From Ricinus communis (lineage: Eukaryota > Streptophyta > Magnoliopsida > Malpighiales > Euphorbiaceae), in NCBI RefSeq assembly GCF_019578655.1, contig NC_063261.1:24221126-24285125 (forward strand): a stretch of DNA of 64,000 nt. The letters are read 5' to 3'. Under the pieces are notes generated by a model. The model was given only the letters and a program-made list of their open reading frames with translations. It did not search any database and was not told the DNA's origin. Positions 37,581 through 49,800 of the stretch are shown here, one piece after another; the stretch's first letter is position 1, and each line of letters starts with the position of its first letter. Made by a program: the position numbers and the translations under genes.

Positions 37581-40500
37581 TTACTTTTATTACTAAAATT
37601 TATGCACCTGCTTTGCCACTGTTCCTTTAGTGTTTATAAATTGAGCACTCCCCTCACAACTTTTATCAAGTAATTGCTTTTATTTAATATTTTTATAAAA
37701 CAATAAATAATAATAATAATTAAAAAATACGTGTTTTAAGACCTTTAATTCTCACAAATAACCACCTTTGATTAACTACCTCACCTATGCATTAATACGG
37801 TTAGAATGGATAATATTTTTAATTTTATTGGGTTAATGAGTAGTGAAAGGAACTTAAAAAAGAAAACTATTTCTTAATAAAGAAACACACATGAATAAAT
37901 ATGAATTTATCTGTCATTTTATATCTACAATATAAATTATTAGAATCAAAACCTTTTATATATAAATATTTTTTACTTCCAAGAGTTTAATTTAGTTATG
38001 GTCATTATCTTTAAAGTAATGTACAAATCAACTTTCTTAACATTTCAAGTTATTCCTAAATTTTTATTATTATCATATATATATATATCACTATACATTT
38101 TTTATAGATCATCATTTTATACAACTATACATGTACCCACTTCCTTTCCTCTTAAATGTAAAATAACATAACAAATATGGATGTATATTTATTTTTATTT
38201 AATAATAATAGTTTAGGTAATTTAAATTAGATTTTATAATTTTTACAAATAATAAAATATTATTTTAATATATATATATATAAAAGACACAAATTCAAGA
38301 TTTTAATTAAATTATAATCTTTTTATAAACAGACTCTTAGTATATACATACACATTTATTCTTGTCACTATTGTTACATGAAATTTATAATATTAATTAC
38401 CATGTATGACAGGGTATTTAAATCAATTCTTGTTGCCTTTTATGGTTACTTTAGTAGTCATTAAGATAGATACATTTATTCCCTTAAAGAGAAAAGATAA
38501 ATTCATTTTCTATAAATTAATTTAGGAAAACACTGCACTTGGGCACTAAACTAAACCAATGAAGAAAATAATTAATAGAAGATCAAGAAATATGGGAAGA
38601 ATTATGCCAACACATTGTAAGTTATAGTTTGACTAGTTTCCAAAAACAATAACTTACCCTGTTTAAAATGCCATAGATGTCAAGTAACATATTATTTCAA
38701 CTATCTTTCTCTTTAAATTTAAGTAAATGTTAAAAAAAAATAGTAATAGAAACGCATGACATGAGATTTTGTTATTAAACCTTCAATTAATCATAAATCA
38801 AGAGTGAGGGACATTTTAGTCATTACTCACCATAAATAAAATGATTTACTTATGTGAATACTTGCCAAATTTAAGGTTTTCTGCCCAATGCATGTGTATC
38901 TCCTTGAACTTAATACTTTTTGCCATTTGATGCCCTGAACTCTTGTTTTAGACATTTAAACACTTCATCTAATCTTTCTTATACACTTAACACTTAATTG
39001 TTAAGATAGGGTGAGAATCTGCTGTTATAAGCGAGTGATGCTAATTTTGAGAGAAACATGACATATTAGAATACTATTATGCTAAAAGAAAAAAAATAAG
39101 GGTGAAGAAAACTAAAGGTAGTAACATGGTTGAGTTATAAATTTTTAAAAATTAATTAGGTTAAACAAAATAGATTTAGCAGAGTTCAATAGTTAAGAGT
39201 TATTGTAAGAAAAAAAATATAACATGAGTTCTTTATTTAATTACAGGTCAATTACTTAGCTGATTTATTTTATACTTATTTATATTTTAGCTATGTACGC
39301 ATATGTGTATCAAGCACTCTTACTAAATTGAAAATAATTCACGAGAAATTATTATATCATCTATTCAAAAGCAAAAATTAAGTTTGGATATTTTGATCTA
39401 TTGCCTACCTATGAATTCAACAACAATTTGAAAGATTGATCTATTCGAGAATGTCCTAGAACTAAAAATGAGTGTTTTGAATATTTCTAAGTATATTAAG
39501 CTATAGTTAAAGCATCTAAATGGTTAAAAAAAATGTTGAGGGTGCTAAGTGGGAAACCAAGTAAACTATAGGATGCACATACATTAGACCCTAAGGGTTT
39601 TGCTTGTCTACCTTGTTTATAACGTTTGGTTGGTTGTTTGTTTGTTTGTGCATGACCTAAACACGTGACTAACTCGCCATGGGATTAAGCCACCACACTT
39701 TCTATTGCCTTGATTTCTGTGCCCAAACCAAGAGGCGCCCATATCAAAAATGTAAATAATAATAAAGTTGAATTTTATGTAAATATATTTAAAATGGTAC
39801 AATTGACACAGATGAGAACGGCCTGCATGGAATTCACGTATTCTCTATTCCTCTTCACGCTCGTGTTATTAACGATGGGTCCCATTTTATAAATTTAATA
39901 AAATATACTTAAATTTAAATTTATATTAAATTGAGATATGTAGCTATCATCTTTTTTATCCTTTTTATTTGATAATAAAGTGTCGTTTTGTTTGATTATC
40001 ACTAGAATCGCTTTAATGTGATAAACTCGTATTATATAATAATTAAACATAAAATATATTAATTTTAAAAATTTAAATTTTTAATTTTAGTTCTCCTACT
40101 TAATTTTATAAAATAGCAATTTAAAAATTAAATATATTTTTTATCAATTTAAAATATTAATTAAAATTAAATATAACGTATAAATATGGTAGCATTGAGT
40201 TAATTTTACCTATAAAATAAAAAGTTTTACTATCTTTCTTAGTCAAATAAGTAAAAGGATCGTTTCATTCATAGGTACGTGAATGATGCACCTCATAGTG
40301 TTGCTAGAGATACTTGTTTTCTTTTCCAGCCCCTAAAGAATGGATCTATGATCCTCTTGCCGACTTATTATTTGTAATTTTTGCTAAAAATTCTTATTAA
40401 TAATCATTCCTGTCCAGTTCATAGTGTTGCTAGAAATATTTATTCTTTGCCAGCACCTAAAGAGCAGATGTATGACCATCATGCCTACTTATCGTTTGTA

Positions 40501-42850
40501 ATTCTTGCTGAGAATTCTTATTAATGATCATTGCTTTGAATTTCAAAAAAAAATAAAAAAGGATAAGATCATTTCTATAGAAAGAATCAATCGAAATTCA
40601 TAAGTTGCTCTTCAAAATCTTTACACAACTAAATAAATTTTAAAAAGAATCATCACTATCATCATCAACACTGTTACCTCCTTTCCTTTTTCCCGCATTC
40701 AAGCATAAAACCCAACTTCTACTATTAGAATATACAAGAAGCCTAAATTTTAATTGAAAAGTTAATTTTGATCGGTAAATAGAAAGATGAAATAAGATAG
40801 TTTCTGTTTCTAAGTACTCACGAGAAAAAGGATGGAATTTTGAAGGTAGAAGCATAAGAAGAGAAAATAGTAATTGGCATCAACAAAGCTGTTGTTTTTA
40901 GAGATGTTTTCATTATTATCAGTTTTAGCTACTCTCTAATTCATTATTTTGTGAGATATTGCCAAGAGATTTTTTTAATCTTGATTGTCTAATTTTGTAG
41001 GTCAAATTTTATTGCTTTCTAAACCAATTAGGGATAAAATATTTATATACCCATACTTCAATTTGACTCAATTTTACCCTTCGCTTTCTATAAAATAAAA
41101 AAATTAATCTAATCACTAATGAGATTTTATTTTCCGTCAACCTGTAAACCCTTTTCCTTAAAGGAGTCCAATGAAAATATCATCCACCAATATAAACGCA
41201 TTTGACTTACTCAATTTTTTTTAAATTTTGTATTTGAAGATAAGAAATTGATTCTTTCTAAATAATAAAAATCTACTTGAAAAGAGAAAAATAAAATAAA
41301 ATAAAAATTACATAATACTTCTTTCACCACCCAACCACCGTATGGCTACCATTGATGATACCATACTTACCACCACCATCTATACAAGTAGTAATCCACC
41401 ATCGCTATTCTTTAAAAAAGTATCCAAATATGAAATAGAAAATTTATAATTTAAGAAAAAGAATAATAATATGTTAATTATCTAAATAGATCAACATTCA
41501 ATTTCATATCCATCAAAACACTAACACACATCAAATTGACTTATCATTTATGTTAAAACTTATCACCAACTAATTGTATCTTTCTAATTTATAAAACATA
41601 AAAGGAAAAAAAAACTAGAAATATCCACAATTTCTTTTAATAATCTCCATTCTTACCGCCTCAGTAGTGACATTGTATGCTCCACCTCCATTGAAGCTAC
41701 GGTTGTGAGAACAAGAGAAATAATGAGAGTAATAGAGGTGACATTCCTTTGTGAAAGTAAGATTAAGTTGTAAGATTGAAGACCAATGTTCATTAGCTTT
41801 CATCGTGTTGGTTGTTGTCTACTGCCTATCGTGGTTTATCGCTTGCCTGTTGTCGAAATAGAAAGACAAGAATTTATTTTTCCTCTTCATCCTTCAAATT
41901 AAAGAAAGGAAACAGAACTATAATGAGAGTTGTTGCAAGGATGATAGTTACGATGGAGAAGATAAAGAATGGTTGGGAATGAATCCTGGAGAGAGAATAT
42001 TTGACCTACAGTGAAAAATAAAATGGATTTTGTTACTCTTTGTTTTAATTATTTTAATATATTTATTATTGATTTTTTTAAAAAAGGAGAATAAAAAAAG
42101 GAGAACCAAATATCATAATATTATTGATTTATATTTTAAGTGAATTCTATTGCTAATCAAAAAATTAAATAATTTAGATTTAATTGCACTAATTTAAAAA
42201 ATATTAGGGATTTTTGAAAGCTATCCTTAAAAAACTAAGGGAAGAGGTATAATTGATTATCCTTAAAAAGCTAAAGGGTTCTTTTTATCTTTTGTCAGTT
42301 ATTAATTTTGTCTATAGAAAAATTCTTGACTAGTCTTGATCTAATGTCCCACTTATATACCGAACTTATAAATAACTGATACATATTTATTAATTTTAAA
42401 ACTATAATTTAAATAATAAAAATAAAAATTAAGAAAAAAAATAGAAGCCCAACATCTAATCAAAAACTTATTAATATGTTGAACTAGATGCAGATCAATC
42501 TAGAATAATAGTTAGCTAGAAGTGTATTTATACTTGGTAAGTGAGGCGCTTGAAATTTCACAATTTATAACTATATATTAAATGTAGTGAGCTAATTCTA
42601 AAATTAAGTGCTTATCATTTGCTTTTAATATTTCATTTTTATCTACTGAAACACTTATTTTTATTCCGGTTAAAATAAATTTTCTTGGCCCATATTTATT
42701 ATCTTTTAATTTTATACAATTTAAGACTATTTTGTAATTCAACTTAAATGGGATATTTATTAGTCTGTTCGCTTTAAAGTTAGTTTTGATTTTGCGAGTC
42801 ACAATTGTAAATGTAAAAAGGAGCTTTTCTGTATAAATACCTTAGTTTGC
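37581..42850. other. Upstream flank of the demethylase gene, gene-free
   Basis: About 5.3 kb of AT-rich DNA. It includes short TA runs (38075-38089, 38270-38281), a GTTT run (39628-39650) and a two-copy 126-bp tandem repeat (40293-40534). Around 38890-39000 is low-complexity text similar to scattered plant repeats. No convincing coding region was seen. Distal regulatory DNA for the demethylase may lie here. Confidence 0.55.
40293..40534. repeat. Two-copy tandem repeat, period about 126 bp
   Basis: The copies begin TCATAGTGTTGCTAGAGATA (40293) and TCATAGTGTTGCTAGAAATA (40419). They share CCAGC.CCTAAAGA, TTTGTAATT.TTGCT and ATTCTTATTAAT.ATCATT. Divergence is visible but moderate. Origin unknown; no protein is encoded in a clean frame. 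Confidence 0.8.
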
Positions 42851-43442
42851 AATCCTATAGGAGATGAATAGTATCGGCGTGTTAGTGTCTGTTATGAAAT
42901 TTTTCACAAATATATGAATCACAAAAAAATAATATAATGAGAATAGAGTATCATCCTACGAGGATTAAGTAATGATTACTGAAATTAATTAACCTACTAA
43001 TATCTAACAATATAAAATAAATTAAAAAATTACTCAGAATCAAATTAATATAACAATGAATTACTATGACAAGATCTAGCAATAAATGAAAAAGGAGGAA
43101 TTCAAGTTTAAGGCAACACTAGGACTTTTGATCTCCTAAGGTCATATCAAGGTTGAAAGAGCCAATTAATTGAATCTCTAATGTTGTATTTTATTATTCT
43201 ACTACTAATCAATTAACCTTTTATCTCTAAACAATTAATTATTGCTTTTGATCCAATAAGGATTTACTCTTTCTCTTAAAAAGAACTCTCACCTATTTAT
43301 TTAAAAGATACTCGCAATTTCTTCAATCTTAAAAGCTCCATAAAAAGACTAGTAAAGGGTGACACTTAGAAAATAAAAAGATATCTATATTTATTAAATT
43401 TATAAGGATGCATTTCTTTAAGTACCTTGTGTGTAAGTATCT
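42851..43442. other. Non-coding DNA left of the 0.8-kb duplication
   Basis: AT-rich DNA with phrases such as GAGTATCATCCTACGAGGAT and GATCTCCTAAGGTCATATCA that resemble parts of plant LTR elements or their internal non-coding DNA. No protein or clear LTR end is visible, so no element is called. Confidence 0.35.
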
Positions 43443-44241
43443 CAATCAACAACATAACCAAATATGAATTTACAATTGTTGGTCAAAAGATCAAGATAAA
43501 TAATCACAATAAGAAAATTTGAACATAAACAAAATAAATTTTCAATTAATTAAAGTTCGAATTATTTCTAATATTTATAAAGCTAAACCACAACCTTAGT
43601 ATTAAATCTAATTATTAATCATTAGGAAAGCAACAAAAGCAAAAGAAAGTAAAACACCTAAAATAATTACAAGCTTAATAAGAGAGTAAAATCAATGATT
43701 ATAGAAATGAATTGAAACCATAAGTTAGGGGAAAATGGTTCTCTAAGCTTCCTCTTACAAAAAAATTTGGATTAATTCCTTTCTGTATAAAATCACATTC
43801 TTAATACTTGAAACCTGGTTCCTAGTACCTCTCACGGCTCTAGGATAAAACATCCATACCCTAAATGTCTCAAAAGTAGGTATAAATACATCCATTCTTC
43901 TTTTTCCATGTTTCTTCAACACTTGGATCATTTTAATGTTGACTTGGACTGTGCCATAATTGGCCTTGACCTTGCATACTCCGTGTCATTAGGCACAAGC
44001 TTCATTTTTTATTTGAGCTCAAGTGACCCGACCTACTAGCTTTTAACAATCTATTTGGAAATCACTTATTTCTTAAAAGATCAAAGTTTTTATTTGATGA
44101 GCTATTAGGAATAAGCTTTTTATCAATTCCATTGCCTAAATGGAGGATCCTTATTCTTGATCTGTGTCCTGTATGCAATACTTACAAGAAAACTGTGGAA
44201 CATCTTTTATTGTGCTCCAAGACTATATAAGTGTGGTTTGT
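43443..44241. repeat. Direct tandem duplication, copy 1 (799 bp)
   Basis: Starts CAATCAACAACATAACCAAA and ends GTGTGGTTTGTC, where copy 2 begins. It has shared landmarks in the same order as copy 2: CACAACCTTAGTATTAAATC, CACGGCTCTAGGATAAAACA and AGGTATAAATACATCCATTC, then a LINE zinc-binding segment from about 44050. Many of the differences from copy 2 are C/T or G/A. Confidence 0.92.
44050..44241 (+). mobile_element. Duplicated LINE zinc-binding (zf-RVT) fragment
   Basis: Translation shows the tail of a plant LINE ORF2: IWKSLIS..KIKVFI, AIRNKLFINS, then CPVCNTYKKTVEHLLLCSK with the C-x2-C..H-x4-C zinc pattern. Stops interrupt it (the usual FLW reads as a stop), so it is dead. It is the partial copy made by the tandem duplication. 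Confidence 0.7.
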
Positions 44242-45042
44242 CAATCAACAACACAACCAAATATGAATCTACAACTGTTGGCCAAAAAACCGAGATAAAT
44301 AATCATAATAAGAAAATTTGAACATAATTAAAATAAAATTTTCAATTAATTAAAGTTCAAATCATTTCCAATATTTACAAAGCTAAACCACAACCTTAGT
44401 ATTAAATCAAATTATTCATCATTAAAAAAGCAACAAAACAAGAGAAAGTAAAACACTTAAAATCATTACAAGCTTAATAAGAGAGTAAAATCAATGATTA
44501 AAAAAATGAATTGAAATCATAAGTTGGGGAAAATTATTCTCTAAGCTTCCTCTTGCAAAAAAAAGTTGGATTAATTCATTTCTGTGTAAAATCACATTCT
44601 TAATACTTGAAATCTTAGGGTTTCTAGTACCTCTCACGGCTCTAGGATAAAACATTCATACCCTAAATGTCTCAAAAGCAGGTATAAATACATCCATTCT
44701 TCTTTTTTCATGTGTCTTCAACACTTGGATCGCTTTAAGGTAGACTTGGATTGTGCCAGAATTGGCTTTGACCTTGCACACTCAGTGTCATTAGACATAA
44801 GCTTCATTTTTTATTTGAGCTCAAGTGAACCGGCCTACTAGCTTTTAACAATCTATTTGGAAATCACTTATTTCTTAAAAGATCAAATTTTTTATTTGAG
44901 GAGCCATTAGGAATAAGCTTTTTATCAATTCCATTATCTAAATGGAGGATTCTTATTCTTGATCTGTGTCTTGTATGCAATATTTATAAGAAAATTGTGG
45001 AATATCTTTTATTGTGCTCCAAAACTATATAAGTGTGGTTTG
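44242..45042. repeat. Direct tandem duplication, copy 2 (about 800 bp)
   Basis: Starts CAATCAACAACACAACCAAA immediately after copy 1 and ends at the C-run near 45043. The LINE sequence goes on beyond it without repeating, so the duplicated block cut through an already inserted LINE 3' end. Confidence 0.92.
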
Positions 45043-45850
45043 TCCCCCCCTAGTTATAATCATGAACCTCAAGCTATTCATTCTTTTGGAGATTAGTGGG
45101 ATGGTCTTATGTGCTTTTGGAATCTCATTTTTCAGAGTGATATGATTTATAAAATTATTTTCATTATCTGTACTATTTGGAAGTATAAAAATACTGGAGT
45201 TTTTCAAAAGGCTCAATATAATCCTATTTTATTTAGTAATGGTAGCTTGAATCTTGATAGGAATTCTTGGCTTCGATTAAAGAGTTCTCCTCCCCTGATA
45301 GGCAATAGGCATGCAATCTTATAGGTCTCTTATGGCTTATCTTTTCTAAAGCTTTTCTTACTTTTGGCTATTGAATGAATTTTTTTTCTTACTTCTGATT
45401 ATTGAGTGGGATTTTACTTATAATAAAGCTAGTATTGTTATCATCTGCAAGAATAGATATGGTACTATAGTAGATGGTCTCATGTGCAACAAAATTTCCT
45501 CCTCTAAGTTGGCTATTGAAGTTACTGAGATTAATTTAGCTCTAAATTTGTTATGTGTTTTGAAAATATTTATATCCTAACTATATTTTTTATTTTAATG
45601 TTTATGTCTTTTAGGACATTATATTCCATCTTCCGAGCAAGAGCATAATTTCCTCATTGTAATATTGTTGCTTTAAAGTCCATTAGTAGAGCTGATAACA
45701 AATAGTTTGATGGTTGGCTAAGAAGCATAAAGCTGAGAGTCTTTATTTTATTTGGGTTTCCTCTTCCCTTTAGTGTTATCTTCTTCATTTTGTACTTGCT
45801 TCCCTTTCCCTCCTCTAACACTCCTTTAAAAATAAGAACAAGAAATAGTT
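44850..45850 (+). mobile_element. 5'-truncated LINE (non-LTR retrotransposon) 3' end
   Basis: The zinc-binding segment in duplication copy 2 is followed by the inter-domain region (CTIWKYKNTGVFQKAQYNP, about 45169-45226). Next come pieces of the RNase H domain typical of plant L1-like ORF2: ASIVIICKNRYGTIVDG and SSKLAIEVTEINLAL (about 45429-45550). WLAKKHKAESLYFIWVSSSL follows near 45713-45772. Stops and frameshifts break it. The reverse transcriptase core and endonuclease are missing, as expected of 5' truncation. The 3' end near 45850 lacks a clean poly-A tail. Confidence 0.75.
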
Positions 45851-46284
45851 TCCAATTAATGAAAAATATTTTCTCTCTTAATTTTACTAATTCGATTATT
45901 TGCTCTAATTTAAGGATTCTTATATAGCATTATAGTACCTAGACTTATTTCTCAAGACTTGTTATGTTTATGGATTGTTGGTTTGTGTCACCAAATTGGG
46001 GGACAAGTCTAAATTATAAGCTTGAACTAGTTTAGTCCATATATAGTCAATAACATTTCACTTGAAGAAGAAGTACTAAGAGATGTAAAATATTCCATAT
46101 TGAATGAATATATAAAAGGATAAAAAATTTACAATAGCAGGGTAACCCTTTAATTTGACTTAAATAATGCCAATTGTTAGTTCGAATTAAAATTGATTTT
46201 AACTTCAGAAAACTCTTCTATTTCTTTTAGGGACAATGCATACTTAGACATCTGAATTTTAATAATTTAGTCACTTTAACACAA

Positions 46285-46880
46285 TTAGGCGTGGCCATAG
46301 TTCATTAAAAATTGGAACTAGACCGAAACCGTCCAAGGGACGGTTCAGGGCCGATTCGGAACTAGCCAGTTTGAAAGGCTAAAAAATTTAAAAATTATTT
46401 AAAAGAAATAAAAAAAATTGAACTTAATTTTCTTACCAAAAATTCAGATGCCTGCATATTCTCTTGTGGTTAGAAGGAATCAAAATCCACGTAGTTCTCT
46501 TATCTATTTAAAAAAAAAAAATATTTACCCCCTTAAATAATCCAGAAAGTAAATCAATAATTAGTTTTCTATTATCATTAATTATTCTACCAATATTGAT
46601 TCTATTTCCTATATTTTAACTAGAATTATCACAATCTAAATAAGTATAATAAAAACTTAAAAAGTCATACAAACCATCTATTTTAGTCCTAAGATTAAAA
46701 AACATGTAACAAGATTAATTAAAAAAATTGGTGGTTTGGAACTTGAACCATTGGTGCCGGTTCCTCCAAATATTGAACCGGCCCTAACCTGCCCTTCTCT
46801 TGTTTCGCCCTGGTTTGAGATGATTCCATGTTTGACCGATTCGGTTTTAGTTCAAAATCGGCTTGTGGTCACCTTTAAAC
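46285..46880. repeat. Dispersed GGTTC/GAACCG-type repeat
   Basis: GC-rich motifs at both ends flank AT-rich DNA: left TTAGGCGTGGCCATAG, GGGACGGTTCAGGG and CGATTCGGAACTAG; right GGTGCCGGTTCCTCC, TTGAACCGGCCC and CGATTCGGTTTTAG, closing with GTGGTCACCTTTAA. The outer ends are rough inverted repeats. This matches the kind of non-autonomous element that recurs in plants with GGTTCCGGTTC cores. No protein is encoded. Confidence 0.5.
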
Positions 46881-49800
46881 ACATTGACTTTCAATTTAAC
46901 CCAACAAGTACTTAAATTTTATTTTTATATTCTCTTAAATATTTATAATTTTTGATTTGATCTAACAGACACCTTAGCTTTATTTTATAATATTTAAACA
47001 CCTATGCATAATATACATGGACGTGTCAAATGAAACCATATGTCAAAATATATTTAAATATTATAAAAAATATAAATTAAAGTGTCTATCGAATTATATT
47101 GAAAGATTATGTGTTAAAATAATCAAATGATTGAAATTTAGATATTTAAATATGCATTTAGCCATTTCTTTGTATATGATGTTAGTATCATTAGCTCGAG
47201 CGTTCTACTTCTTTAATATATAATGTTAGTATTATTAGTGAGATTTCAATCCAACAAGTTCATTAAGTCCTGATAGAGAAAAATAATATTAGAGTAAGAA
47301 CATCAGTCAAGTATTATATTATATTATTAGTGAGGTTTATCAAGCCTTAATAGAGAAAAAAATATTAAAATAAGAATATTATTTAAGTTAATCCTAATTG
47401 GTAACAGATCATGTAACAAAAAATATAGAGATCAACTTGTTGAAAGGTCTAGTTCATTTAAATGTATATATTGGCAATTTTCTTTTATTTTCAGCTTCTT
47501 AGCTTGCGGTTGGTGCAATTATTTCCATCCATAAAGTTTGCAAAATGTTTGTTATGAGGGAAAAAAAAAATTGAATTGAATTTTATTTTATTTTTAGATT
47601 TTGAGAAATTATTCTTTTTTTTTTTTTTTCTGGAGGCTTCTATTTAACTTTTTTTCTTAATTAATTGGTCGAAATAAATCACATGTAAAATCTCAAGAAG
47701 TCTGAATTAGTTTTCACTTGCAAAATATGAGTGGCTTTAATTCAGTATAAAATTATAGACAAGTCTAATTTCTTTTACTTGCCTAATTATAAGTTTATAA
47801 CTGAATTCAAGATTTTCTGAATATTATATATTTTTGTAAGTAATTCTAATCATATATTAAATTGTGTCTTTCAACCACCGGACATATAGCCTTTTAGCAA
47901 AAAGTGCTTATGTCCTGAAATAGTCTCGAATTTGAGACCCAACTCTTCACCTCCTTTTCAAAAATTATAATTGTTCAAGAAAAGAAACTTGAATCTTTCA
48001 GCTCATATGCTCACTTTATACTAAAATGACTCGACCATTTTAGTTTATTTATCCAATTTATATTCTATTATAAAGCAATATATATGAGATCGTTCTCCTA
48101 TATTTAATATATATATTTTTTTTAACAATTAAAAAGCTGATGGATTAAGAGATCTAGAGACCTGAAAAATGTGTAAGAAAAATTGGATTATAAAAAAAAA
48201 TTCCCCTACCCCAAGGACCATAACAAGTAAAATGGTTTAAAAATAAGAGGACACAGTTTAAAAAATATATATATTTTACTACTTCCTTTAAAATTTTATT
48301 TTTATAACTTTTTAGTTTTTAATTATTTATTTAAACTTCGTAAAAAAATACTAAAAATACACATAAATGATACTGATAGGATATCATTTTAATTTGTATT
48401 ATTGTCAAACCAGCTAAATGAGACATATTTATCGTCTTTATTTTGTATGTTTATGTTTAGTGTCCATAATTGAAAGGATATTATATGTTTTCTTATAACA
48501 ACTAGTCTATTTTAATAACAATGAAGATGTATATTTTAATAATACATTAAAATTCAGTTAAACATATATGAAAATAAAATAAAAATAGAATCAAAAAAGT
48601 CATTTAAGAATGTCAAAAAGAGATGATAATTTTATTTTTTTGAGTAACTATTTGGATTTTTATAATAATGAAATGGTAAATAGATGAAAGATGAAAATGA
48701 TATTGTCATAAAGTTATTATCAAAAACAATATTTAAAAATATTAAAAGTACATCTATAAAATATCAAAAGGATACCACCGTGGAATATCAAAATAAAATA
48801 TATAAATATATATTTTTTAAAAAATTTGGTCATAAAAATTAAAAAACAAATTAGGCCCTAAACAGAAAAATCTTAAAAATAAAGGGTCAAAACCCATTAA
48901 GCTCATGAAAATGGGCTTATAGCCTAAAAGTGTAATGGCTCTAAGGCCTACTAAATTGTAAAAAGACATTTAGGTCTTTGAAAAATACCCATATTGCTAA
49001 TACCATCCTTCTTCTTTCCTGAGAGCTCCATCGACATGAGACACAAAAGATCACCACCCATTTCCTTTTTTAGTACCTAATCACCAAAGTACTCCGAAAA
49101 CTCTAGACATCTCGTCAAAAAAGCAAGATTTAAATCGATAAAGCATAGTCTCCATGAGTAATTTGGATTGAAAAAAAAAAAATCTGCTACACCATTAAAA
49201 GTCTGACCACCACTCATTTTCTAGTTGTTTCAAAGGAACAGATCAACCATGACAAACCATCTAGAAAGAATTGACTATTGCTTTTTATCCATGAAACTCT
49301 AATAACTTTTCCTCTCTCCTATATACATCCACCTCATAATAAACTCTCACAAAACTCTGCCTGACATGAGAGTCGGATAAAACCGTATTTTTAAATCTAG
49401 TCGAAACTAGAAAAGAACAATTTTGTATTAAAAAACAAAAAACATAAAGGATTGATGATAAGACACCCAATTAGGAGCATTAACGCATAGAAGAAAGCTA
49501 AAAAGAAAGAAAAAAAATAAACATTTATAATGAAAAGAAAATACCAAGATGACATTGGGGTGGCTGCCGGTGGAAAAAAGCGACTGCCGGCTACCCAAAT
49601 TAAAACCCTAAGAAAGGACAAGGAATAGGAAAAGAGAGAGGGTCTCAATGCAGCATAAAAAAAGTATGTGCCATATATTAAAAATTTAATAATTTATTTG
49701 AGCTTACATATGAGATAAAGACAATATGCCATATGAAAAAAAAAAAAAAAAAACTCAATTGAATTCCAACTGAGTTTTGAACTTCTTTTTTTTTTTTTCC

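Noticed and set aside
42851..44040. LTR retrotransposon around the 0.8-kb duplication
   Set aside because: Two near-identical blocks at first suggest an LTR pair, but they are directly adjacent with no internal region and lack TG...CA ends. Tandem duplication fits better.
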